This document shows, one piece after another, positions 20,521 to 27,155 of a stretch of DNA of 64,000 bases (the stretch's first letter is position 1; each line of letters opens with the position of its first letter). The notes beneath the pieces were generated by a model. That model ran no database searches. It was given only the letters and a program-made list of their open reading frames with translations, and was not told the origin of the DNA. The DNA is from DASYVD01 sp036000545 (GTDB lineage: Bacteria; Actinomycetota; UBA4738; CALAEC01), in the NCBI GenBank assembly GCA_036000545.1, contig DASYVD010000105.1:8018-72017 (forward strand), read 5' to 3'. The translations under genes were made by a program, and so were the position numbers.

Positions 20521-20822
20521 GGCGCGGTGTCGAAGGTCAAGACGTACCGATGAGTGTCGAATACCTCACCCTCATAGGAGGTGAGGATGTTGAGGGAGAT
20601 GGTCCACGGGTCTTGCGTGCTCCAGATGTTGCACCACACGAGCCTCCGATCGGTCACCCAAAGGTACGTGTGGGTCGATCCTCCCGACGGCACTTGTCCG
20701 AGCCGCAGCCAGTTCGCTCTGCCTTCGGCCAGGACATGCTCGTCCGGGAAGAGCGTTCTGTGGAGCAGTTGCTGTCGTCGCTCGCCCATTTCGGCGAGGG
20801 TGCGCGATCTCTGGCTCGCCAC
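20517..20822 (-). CDS. Small bacterial PH-like domain protein, N-terminal part
   Basis: A 101-residue cytosolic protein without membrane segments. The core LFPDEHVLAEGRANWL ... THTYLWVTDRRLVWCN resembles the first strands of bacterial PH-like (bPH/GRAM) domains, which typically contain a TDRRLI/VW motif after a loop. The expected C-terminal helix is absent from this frame and is found in the overlapping next frame (20332-20520). The start is uncertain: GTG 20822 or ATG 20789, neither with a good ribosome site. It lies 12 bases downstream of the DUF2203 gene on the same strand. Function unknown. Confidence 0.55.
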   Translation of the reverse strand: MASQRSRTLAEMGERRQQLLHRTLFPDEHVLAEGRANWLRLGQVPSGGSTHTYLWVTDRRLVWCNIWSTQDPWTISLNILTSYEGEVFDTHRYVLTFDTAP

Positions 20823-20834
20823 CGTGCAACCGAT

Positions 20835-21218
20835 CTACAGTGGTTTGCGGGCCTGGAAGCCGGCGTCAACCTCGTGCCAGTGTGTCACCAGGTCCTCGCC
20901 GAGCCGCCAGCAGAGCTGAACCACCCGCCCCTCCCGCAGCGACGGGAAGTCCACCAGCCCGGACTCCGCATCGCGGAGGATGATGTCGTCGGAGGCCAGG
21001 CGCTCGACCTCCTCCCGCAGGATGCTCAGGGCTTCGAGATACGCCGTGCCTTCGGGTCCCCCGCCGTCGGCCCCTGCCCGCGCCCCGACCTTGCGCCCTG
21101 ACCTCAGGACCTCACGCCGAGCTTCCCGGATGCGGACGAGCGACTCCCGCAGATCGACGAGCGCCGCGTTGGCCTCCTCGACGGTGTACAGGCGTCCTGA
21201 CTCCTCTGATGTCGACAT
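20835..21218 (-). CDS. DUF2203 family protein
   Basis: A 127-residue soluble protein of the DUF2203 family, whose role is unknown. The family signature is clear: YTVEEANAALVDLR at the N-terminus, a heptad-rich helical middle, and the C-terminal RDAESGLVDFPSLREGR followed by LCWRLGED, THWHEVDAGFQAR. Length is normal for the family. It lies between a cupin gene and the split PH-like gene on the same strand, close enough for co-transcription; neighbours give no clear functional hint. Confidence 0.9.
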   Translation of the reverse strand: MSTSEESGRLYTVEEANAALVDLRESLVRIREARREVLRSGRKVGARAGADGGGPEGTAYLEALSILREEVERLASDDIILRDAESGLVDFPSLREGRVVQLCWRLGEDLVTHWHEVDAGFQARKPL

Positions 21219-21254
21219 CGCTGAGAAAGAGGATAGTCGTGGCTAGAGAAGCGC

Positions 21255-21791
21255 TCAGAACGTGAGAGTGCAGTTCTCGCAGAGGAAGATATCCCGCCGG
21301 ATCTCGGCGCTGTGCCCGCCGCACCGCGGGCACCTTCGGCAGCGGCCGCCCCCTTGGCACTCCCTGGGCTCGGTGGTCGTGCCGGGCTCGTCCCAGGTCG
21401 TGGCGGCCTCGGTCGGGCGAGGCGCCTGGATCGATAGCAGGAGCAGGCCATCCGGCCCGCCCAGAAATCCGTGCGGGTACGCGGCGGCGCGACCGAGGAC
21501 CGACCCCGCGGCCAATGGAACCGCGCCGTGGATGCGCGCCTCCCCCGACCCGGACAGCACCACGCTCCATTCCTCGGAATCCGGATGCGTGTGGGCGTAG
21601 GCAATCTGGTCCGGCCCGAGGGCCTGGATCGAGAAGTAGAACTCCGTTCCCTGTGAGATGGGGATCCGCCGGAATCCCGAGGGGCACAGCAACACCAGAT
21701 CCTGGGCCGCCGAGCGGAACACCCCGAGGTTGTCGAGAACCTCGTCGAGGTGCCCGATCCCGCGCTCATGCGGCGCGGCGGCCTGGTCCAT
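21255..21791 (-). CDS. Cupin-domain protein with C-terminal zinc ribbon
   Basis: A 178-residue protein with a cupin barrel carrying the metal motif YAHTHPDSEEW (two His and a Glu) and a later His in AAAYPHGFLGG, so a bound metal ion is expected. The last 45 residues hold two CxxC pairs (CPRCGG and CENC), a zinc-ribbon/rubredoxin-like knuckle. Start ATG 21791 has GGGAGG six bases upstream. The combination suggests a metal-dependent dioxygenase or a binding/regulatory protein, but the reaction cannot be told from the sequence. Confidence 0.82.
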   Translation of the reverse strand: MDQAAAPHERGIGHLDEVLDNLGVFRSAAQDLVLLCPSGFRRIPISQGTEFYFSIQALGPDQIAYAHTHPDSEEWSVVLSGSGEARIHGAVPLAAGSVLGRAAAYPHGFLGGPDGLLLLSIQAPRPTEAATTWDEPGTTTEPRECQGGGRCRRCPRCGGHSAEIRRDIFLCENCTLTF

Positions 21792-21855
21792 GGTTGCCTC
21801 CCCCATCGATGGAATCAAAGAACCTGGATCGGAGCGGCGCAAGCCCCGTCCCCCC

Positions 21856-22572
21856 TCAGCCCTCGATCCCGACGGCCGCGGGAAGATCCTCGAGAGAGGT
21901 GATCCGGTAACCCTCGGTGTCCGGGTACCTCCCCCGCCGGTCGATCAACACGGCGACCATCCCCACGTCTTCTGCCGCCTCGATGTCGAAGAAGGGGTGG
22001 TCGCCGACGTAGACCGATTCCTCCGCGGCCACCCCCGCGCGCTCCAGGGCGATACGGAAGATCTCGGGGTCGGGCTTTTCCACGCCCTCGATGCCGGAGA
22101 TCACCCGGACGGGGAAGTAGTCGGTGACTCCGAGGGTCTCGAGGAGGCGCTCCAGCCACTCCTCGAAGTTCGAGATGACGCCGAGGCTCACCCCTGCATC
22201 CCGCAGGCGATCGAGAGTCGGCACTACGTCGGGATGGAGCCGATAGCTCCCGAGGTTGGAGAACGTCGTGTAGAGGCGGTCGACCAAGCGGTCGTGATTG
22301 GCGGTCACCCCGACCTCTTCCAGGAACTCCCGGTACACGCCGTCCCAGAACGCCCGGGAGCGCTCCGGGGACGTGGACCATAGACGCGCCTCCCCCGACT
22401 GAACGGTCTCCGTGAACTTCTTCGAGTACGCCGAGACCACGTGCTGGACCACCGCGGGGTCGACCACTACGTTCTCCTCCCGGAGCACCTCTGTGAAGAG
22501 CTCCGCGAACGAAGGATGGGGGTAGACGAGGGTCTCACCGGCATCGAAGAAGACGGCCTTGGCAGGAGCCAC
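21856..22572 (-). CDS. HAD superfamily hydrolase
   Basis: A 238-residue haloacid-dehalogenase-type phosphatase, probably acting on a small phosphometabolite. Motif I is FFDAGETLV with the nucleophile Asp10; the usual second Asp (DxD) is Gly, a pattern also seen in HDHD3-like and dehalogenase-like members. Motif II is VISNFEEW, motif III has Lys in EKPDPEIF, and motif IV is VGDHPFFDIEAA. A helical cap lies between residues 20 and 100. The GTG at 22572 has TATCAT (22579-22584) exactly six bases upstream and no ribosome site, suggesting a leaderless transcript although coaE is only 24 bases away. Confidence 0.9.
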   Translation of the reverse strand: MAPAKAVFFDAGETLVYPHPSFAELFTEVLREENVVVDPAVVQHVVSAYSKKFTETVQSGEARLWSTSPERSRAFWDGVYREFLEEVGVTANHDRLVDRLYTTFSNLGSYRLHPDVVPTLDRLRDAGVSLGVISNFEEWLERLLETLGVTDYFPVRVISGIEGVEKPDPEIFRIALERAGVAAEESVYVGDHPFFDIEAAEDVGMVAVLIDRRGRYPDTEGYRITSLEDLPAAVGIEG

Positions 22573-22596
22573 GGCGGGATGATATCGGCTGGGGCT

Positions 22597-23208
22597 TCAG
22601 CCGCCCGCCCGGGCGGATCGATCCTCGAGCTCCTCCCACAGCGAGTCGACCTGGCGCTCCAGATCCTGGAGGCTCCCGTCGTTCTTGAGGATCACGTCGG
22701 CGACCGCCGCCCTCTCCTCGGGGGAGGTCTGTGCGGCAATCCTCGCCCGCGCCTCCTCGGGATCTAGCCCGCGCTGTGCAGTGGCCCGAGCCACTTGGAC
22801 ATCGAGGGGGGCATCGACCACCACGACGAGGTCACACTCGCGATGGAATCCGGTCTCCACGATCAGTGGCGCGTCGAACACCACCACGGAGTTGGTGCTC
22901 CGGTGACGCTCGAGCGTGTCGGCCAGCCCTCGCAAGACCTCGGGGTGCACGATGGACTCCAGGGCCCGCCTCTTGACGTCGTCGGCGAACACCCGCGCGG
23001 CGATCGCTCGCCGGTCCAGTCCGCCGTCGGGCATCAGGACCTCGTCCCCGAAGAGGTCGCACACCTGCTTGAATGCCGCGGTTCCCGGTTCGAGTGCTGT
23101 CCGGGCCAGGTCGTCGGCGTCGACGACCACAGCACCGCGGCGTGCCAGCATGGCAGCGACGGTGGACTTCCCTGTGCCGAGGCCTCCGGTCAGGCCGACG
23201 AGGAGCAT
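22597..23208 (-). CDS. coaE: Dephospho-CoA kinase
   Basis: Catalyses the last step of coenzyme A synthesis, phosphorylating the ribose 3'-hydroxyl of dephospho-CoA. The 203-residue protein begins LLVGLTGGLGTGKSTVA (P-loop), continues with VVDADDLAR, and has DAPLIVETGFH and the lid region RATAQRGLDPEEARARI, followed by ADVILKNDGS. Length and motif order match the family. It follows rpsA by 16 bases, an order shared with Mycobacterium (rpsA-coaE-uvrB region), which supports both the call and the phylum. Confidence 0.95.
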   Translation of the reverse strand: MLLVGLTGGLGTGKSTVAAMLARRGAVVVDADDLARTALEPGTAAFKQVCDLFGDEVLMPDGGLDRRAIAARVFADDVKRRALESIVHPEVLRGLADTLERHRSTNSVVVFDAPLIVETGFHRECDLVVVVDAPLDVQVARATAQRGLDPEEARARIAAQTSPEERAAVADVILKNDGSLQDLERQVDSLWEELEDRSARAGG

Positions 23209-23224
23209 GGCCCTCGGTTTCCCG

Positions 23225-24631
23225 TCAGGAGCGGCCTTCGCGGCGCTTCAGGTCCTCGACGATGGACTCGAGAGAGACTTCCTCTTCCTCTCCCTCGGCG
23301 GGCGGCGCGGCCTCCTCGGCCGGCGCGGGCTCCTCGGCCGGCGTCTCCGGGGCTTGTTCGAGCTGCGCCGGGGGGGCGGGCCGCGCCCCCTCGACCTCCG
23401 GAGCCGACTCGGGCTCCGCGGGCGCTTCGGTCTCCGGTTCGACCTCGGCCTTGATCTCCGGCTCTCTGGTGACCTCGGCCTCACCGACGCGCCGCATCGA
23501 GAGCGACACCCTGCGCCGCGCAACCTCGACCTCCACGACCCTCACCCGAACCCGCTGACCCACCTGAACGATCTGGTCGGCCGACTCCACGTGCTCCTCG
23601 GCGAGCTCGCTGATGTGCACCAGTCCCTCGATCCCCTCGGCCACCCGGACGAACGCGCCGAAGGGAACGATCTTGGTCACCTCGCCCTCGATGATCTCCC
23701 CGGCGCTGTATCGGCGCTCGAACTCCTTCCAGGGGTCCTCCTGGGTTGCCTTCAACGAGAGCGAGACCCGCTCCCGGTCCAGTTCCACGTCCAGGACTTC
23801 GACCTCGACCTCATCGCCCACCTGGACGACCTCGCTGGGGTGCTCGACGTGGCGCCAGGACAGCTCGGAGACGTGCACCAGCCCGTCGACGCCGCCGAGG
23901 TCCACGAACGCTCCGAAGTTGACGATGGACGATACCTTCCCCGTCCGGCGGTCTCCCTTCGACAGGGACTCGAGGACACGCTTGCGGCTCTCGCTCTGGG
24001 ACTCCTCCAGGAACGCCCGGCGAGAGAGCACGACATTGTTTCGATTCCGGTCGAGCTCGATGATCTTGCACTCGAGCTCCTGACCCACGTACGGATGCAG
24101 GTCGCGAACCCTGCGGAGCTCGACCAACGAAGCGGGGAGGAATCCGCGCAACCCGATGTCCAGGATGAGCCCGCCCTTCACCACCTCGATGACCGGGCCC
24201 TTGATGGTCCCCCCTTCCGCCATCACTTGCTCGATCCTGCTCCAGGCTCGCTCGTACTGGGCCCGCTTCTTGGAGAGGATGAGCCGCCCTTCCTTGTCCT
24301 CCTTCTGGAGGACCAGGGCCTCGATATCGTCGCCGACCTTGACCACTTCTCCCGGGTCGACGTCGTGACGGATGGAGAGCTCCTTTGCGGGGATCACGCC
24401 TTCGGACTTGTAGCCGATGTCGACGAGCACCTCGTCGCGGTCGATGCGCACCACCTTGCCGCTGACGAGGTCGCCATCATTGAAGTCACGAAGCGATGCC
24501 TCGAGGGCTTGAACGAGCTCCTCGGGTGTGTAGTCGTCCGCCTCCTGGTCTTGAAGGGCGGTCTTCTGTTCGTCTGCGATCTCGATCAGCTCCTTCTTCG
24601 CCCGCAGGGTCCCCTGGCCAGGCGGGTCCAC
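23225..24631 (-). CDS. rpsA: 30S ribosomal protein S1
   Basis: RNA-binding ribosomal protein that helps mRNA binding. The 468-residue protein has four S1 (OB-fold) domains with typical cores: LVSGKVVRIDRDEVLVDIGYKSEG, then a degenerate second (KGPVIEVVKGGLILDIG), and two closely matching repeats around RTGKVSSIVNFGAFVDLG and IEGEVTKIVPFGAFVRVAEG (quoted in part). An acidic Pro/Glu/Ala-rich tail of about 75 residues follows, ending VEDLKRREGRS. The GTG at 24631 is the only reasonable start downstream of the predicted transcription start (-10 TAAGAT at 24682-24687). Confidence 0.93.
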   Translation of the reverse strand: MDPPGQGTLRAKKELIEIADEQKTALQDQEADDYTPEELVQALEASLRDFNDGDLVSGKVVRIDRDEVLVDIGYKSEGVIPAKELSIRHDVDPGEVVKVGDDIEALVLQKEDKEGRLILSKKRAQYERAWSRIEQVMAEGGTIKGPVIEVVKGGLILDIGLRGFLPASLVELRRVRDLHPYVGQELECKIIELDRNRNNVVLSRRAFLEESQSESRKRVLESLSKGDRRTGKVSSIVNFGAFVDLGGVDGLVHVSELSWRHVEHPSEVVQVGDEVEVEVLDVELDRERVSLSLKATQEDPWKEFERRYSAGEIIEGEVTKIVPFGAFVRVAEGIEGLVHISELAEEHVESADQIVQVGQRVRVRVVEVEVARRRVSLSMRRVGEAEVTREPEIKAEVEPETEAPAEPESAPEVEGARPAPPAQLEQAPETPAEEPAPAEEAAPPAEGEEEEVSLESIVEDLKRREGRS

Positions 24632-24681
24632 CGCATGCGCAGAGGGGTCCGCCCGGCGGAGGGCCGTAGGAGCGTGTGCAA

Positions 24682-24711
24682 ATCTTAGGGGACCTTCGCA
24701 AGCAGCGTCAA
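24682..24711 (-). promoter_or_regulatory. rpsA promoter
   Basis: TTGACG (-35, 24706-24711) and TAAGAT (-10, 24682-24687) are separated by 18 bases on the minus strand, close to the housekeeping consensus. Predicted transcription start is near 24675, leaving a leader of about 45 bases before the rpsA GTG. Confidence 0.75.
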
Positions 24712-24799
24712 CGGGAGTTTTGTCAGAGCCGGCAGCCAACTGGTCCGTTCGCCGTTCCGGTTTCGACCGCCACCGAGGGTAGGGTGAGCGACGTGGGAA

Positions 24800-24899
24800 G
24801 GGGTCCAGGGGGGCAGCAGCCCGCGAGGCGCAGCCGAGCGAGTTCGGCTGCTGAATCCCCCTGGGCGAAGCACCTCGCCGAAGGAAGAGGGGCTGAGGA
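24800..24899 (+). repeat. Dispersed hairpin repeat, copy A
   Basis: This 100-base sequence closely matches 35865-35966 on the other strand over its whole length. Conserved blocks are GGGGTCCAGGGGGGCAGC, GCCCGCGAGGCG, AGCCGAGCG, GGCTGCTG, TCCCCCTGG, GCCGAAGG and CTGAGGA. CCAGGGGG and CCCCCTGG pair as an outer stem and GCAGC/GCTGC as an inner one in both copies. It lies between the rpsA promoter and the dehydrogenase-like gene, ending 19 bases before that gene's GTG. Confidence 0.8.
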
Positions 24900-24918
24900 C
24901 GGTGATTAGGGAGGCAGG

Positions 24919-26094
24919 GTGACGGACGCGATGCAGCGCGCCGAGCGGGTGGCGGAGAAGCTCGGTTCGCGGGCGGCCCGATACGACGCGGCCGCGGAGT
25001 TCCCCCAGGAGGATGTGGAAGACCTCCGGGCGGAGGGGCTCCTGGGGCTGATGGTGCCCACGGCTCTCGGCGGCATGGGCGCTGGGTTCGAGGAATACGT
25101 TCGGGTCGCCATGGCCCTGGCCCGAGCCAGTGGATCCACGGCCCTGCTCTTCAACATGCACGCCTCGGTGACCGGTGGGCTGGCCTCCATCCCCGACGAG
25201 ATGGCTCTGGCCCTCGGCTCCCCGGAGTCTTTCTTTGCCACCCGCGACAGCGTGCTTCGCGCCGCCGCCGAGGGAAGCGCCTACGGGGTGGCCATCAGCG
25301 AGCCGGAGGTCGGCTCCCGCTTTTCCGCCCTGCGGGCCACCTACGAGCCAGAGGGAGAGGGTTTCCGGATCCGAGGGAACAAATCGGCGGTCTCCGGCGC
25401 CGGATACCTGGACGCCTATCTGGTGGCCGCCCGGCGCGCCGGTGGTAACGACTCCGTCATCTCCTACTTCCTGGTTCCGGAGGGTCCCGGGCTCTCCGTC
25501 GAGCGAACGTGGGACCCTCTCGGGATGCGGGCCACGGCAAGCAACGCGCTCACCATCGATGCGCACGTTCCCGGCGAGGCCCTGTTGGGCGGGGTCGAGG
25601 GTCTCGTCTTGCCACTGGCTCACGGGATGCCCCAATGGTTGGTGGCCTCCTACGCGGCCGTGTACGTAGGTCTCGCCCAGGGCGCTGTCGACGAGGCGGT
25701 CGCCTACATCCGCCGCAGGAGCGTGGCCGGAGAGCGAGGAGGGCTGGCGCGGCTTGCGTCGGTTCGGGCGCGGGTGGGGAGGGCGGAGGCAGACGTCAGT
25801 GCGGCCCGACTCACCTTGGAGCACGCCGCCCGGCTGGTGGAGCTCCAGCCGGGAGAGCCCGAGACGAACCGATGGGTCTACCGAGCCAAGCTCCTGGCCG
25901 GGGAAGGGGCGATGCGCGCGGCTGCGAGCCTCGCGGAGGCCTGCGGCCTCGGGGCCCTCCAGCGCGGTTCGCCGCTCGAGCGCATCTTCCGCGACGCCCG
26001 AAGCGGCTCCATCATGCCGCCTCCCAGCGACGTGAGCGCCGAGTTCCTCGGGGCGGCCGCACTGGGCGTGGAGGACGAGGTGCGGCCGTGGTAG
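24919..26094 (+). CDS. Acyl-CoA dehydrogenase-fold flavoprotein lacking the usual catalytic Glu
   Basis: A 391-residue protein of the acyl-CoA dehydrogenase superfamily, expected to bind FAD. Family features include the N-terminal helical domain, YGVAISEPEVGS (FAD-contact region), the beta domain with FRIRGNKSAVSGAGYLDAYLV, and the C-terminal helices with FRDARSGS. At the position where MCAD-type enzymes have the base in IYEG, the sequence reads SIMPPPSD, so the base is missing there; a base at another position or a different reaction (oxygenase or oxidase) is possible. The GTG at 24919 has AGGGAGG upstream. Its end overlaps the type III polyketide synthase by seven bases, so the two probably act in one pathway. 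Confidence 0.85.
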   Translation: MTDAMQRAERVAEKLGSRAARYDAAAEFPQEDVEDLRAEGLLGLMVPTALGGMGAGFEEYVRVAMALARASGSTALLFNMHASVTGGLASIPDEMALALGSPESFFATRDSVLRAAAEGSAYGVAISEPEVGSRFSALRATYEPEGEGFRIRGNKSAVSGAGYLDAYLVAARRAGGNDSVISYFLVPEGPGLSVERTWDPLGMRATASNALTIDAHVPGEALLGGVEGLVLPLAHGMPQWLVASYAAVYVGLAQGAVDEAVAYIRRRSVAGERGGLARLASVRARVGRAEADVSAARLTLEHAARLVELQPGEPETNRWVYRAKLLAGEGAMRAAASLAEACGLGALQRGSPLERIFRDARSGSIMPPPSDVSAEFLGAAALGVEDEVRPW

Positions 26095-27131
26095 CCGCGG
26101 CGGTGGCCGGCCTGGGATCGGCCTTCCCCGGAAAGGTATCCCAGGACCAGCTCTGGGAGGATTTCTTCGAACAGCACCACCGAGGCAGTCGTGGAGCGGG
26201 GCTGATCTGGCGGAGATCGGGGGTTCGGTCCCGACACGGCGTGGCGATCCCTCCCGGCGAGGACGTGAGCGACTGGGGAACGGAAGCGCGGATGCGGCGG
26301 TTCCACAGGGATGCCCGGGCGATGGCCAGAGAAGCGGTGGGCGCCTGCCTGAGCGACGCGTCGCTGGAACCGAGCCAGGTCGGCCTGCTCGCCCTGGTCA
26401 CGTGCACCGGGTACACGGCACCGGGGATCGACGTCCAGGTGGCCCGGGACCTCGGGATGGGAGACGACGTCCACCGCCTGCTGGTGGGGCACATGGGTTG
26501 CCATGCGGCGGTCCCCGCCCTGGCCACAGTGGCCGACGCGTCCTCGGCCCGCGGCCTGGTGAGCGTGGTGGCCTGCGTCGAGCTGTGCAGCCTGCACCTG
26601 CAACCTCCCACGACCGACCTCGCCCAGGTCACGGCGAACGCCCTCTTCGCGGACGCCGCCGCCGCGGCCGTCGTGGTGCCGGAGGGTCGGGGGCTGGGCT
26701 TCCTCGACGTCGCGTCCCGGACCGACCCAGATCTGGGCTTCCTGATGACCTGGGACCTGACGGACAAGGGCTTCCGGATGGGCCTCTCCCCGGAGCTGCC
26801 TGGGGCCCTGGGCGGACACGTGGAAACGGTCGTCGGAAAGCTGCTGGCGGGCCACGGGCTGATGCCCCAGGACGTGGCGGCCTGGGCGGTGCATCCGGGG
26901 GGACCACGGGTCCTCGACGTGGTGGCCGATCGGCTGCGGCTTTCCGACGACGATCTGGCCGAGTCGACGGAGGTCCTCCGTGATCGGGGGAACTGTTCGT
27001 CGGCCACCGTCCTGCTGGTGCTGGAGCGGATCGAGCGGGCGCGCAAGCTATCCGACGGCGATCACGTGGTCTGTCTGACCTTCGGCCCGGGACTGACCCT
27101 TTCCGCGGCCCTCCTGCGGAAGTCGCGCTGA
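26088..27131 (+). CDS. Type III polyketide synthase (chalcone/stilbene synthase family)
   Basis: A homodimeric thiolase-fold enzyme that condenses an acyl-CoA starter with malonyl-CoA units. The 347-residue protein has the full catalytic triad: Cys138 in LVGHMGCHAAV, His269 in AWAVHPGGPRVL and Asn302 in RGNCSSAT, plus TCTGYTAPGIDV and the C-terminal FGPGLTLSAALL. The start is a GTG at 26088 overlapping the preceding gene. The product cannot be deduced; bacterial relatives make alkyl-pyrones, resorcinols or tetrahydroxynaphthalene. The only pathway partner in the window is the overlapping dehydrogenase-like protein; polA lies convergently after it. Confidence 0.92.
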   Translation: MVAAAVAGLGSAFPGKVSQDQLWEDFFEQHHRGSRGAGLIWRRSGVRSRHGVAIPPGEDVSDWGTEARMRRFHRDARAMAREAVGACLSDASLEPSQVGLLALVTCTGYTAPGIDVQVARDLGMGDDVHRLLVGHMGCHAAVPALATVADASSARGLVSVVACVELCSLHLQPPTTDLAQVTANALFADAAAAAVVVPEGRGLGFLDVASRTDPDLGFLMTWDLTDKGFRMGLSPELPGALGGHVETVVGKLLAGHGLMPQDVAAWAVHPGGPRVLDVVADRLRLSDDDLAESTEVLRDRGNCSSATVLLVLERIERARKLSDGDHVVCLTFGPGLTLSAALLRKSR

Positions 27132-27155
27132 TCCGGCCTGCGCGTCGTGCCGCGC

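Noticed and set aside
18313..20553. A 746-codon open frame on the plus strand opposite uvrB
   Set aside because: It is the antisense shadow of a clear uvrB; the translation has no domain, and long antisense frames are normal at this GC content.
24797..24909. Short ORF starting seven bases after TAGGGT and running through repeat copy A
   Set aside because: It could be leaderless, but the coding content is just the repeat, and in copy B the equivalent frame ends after 15 codons.
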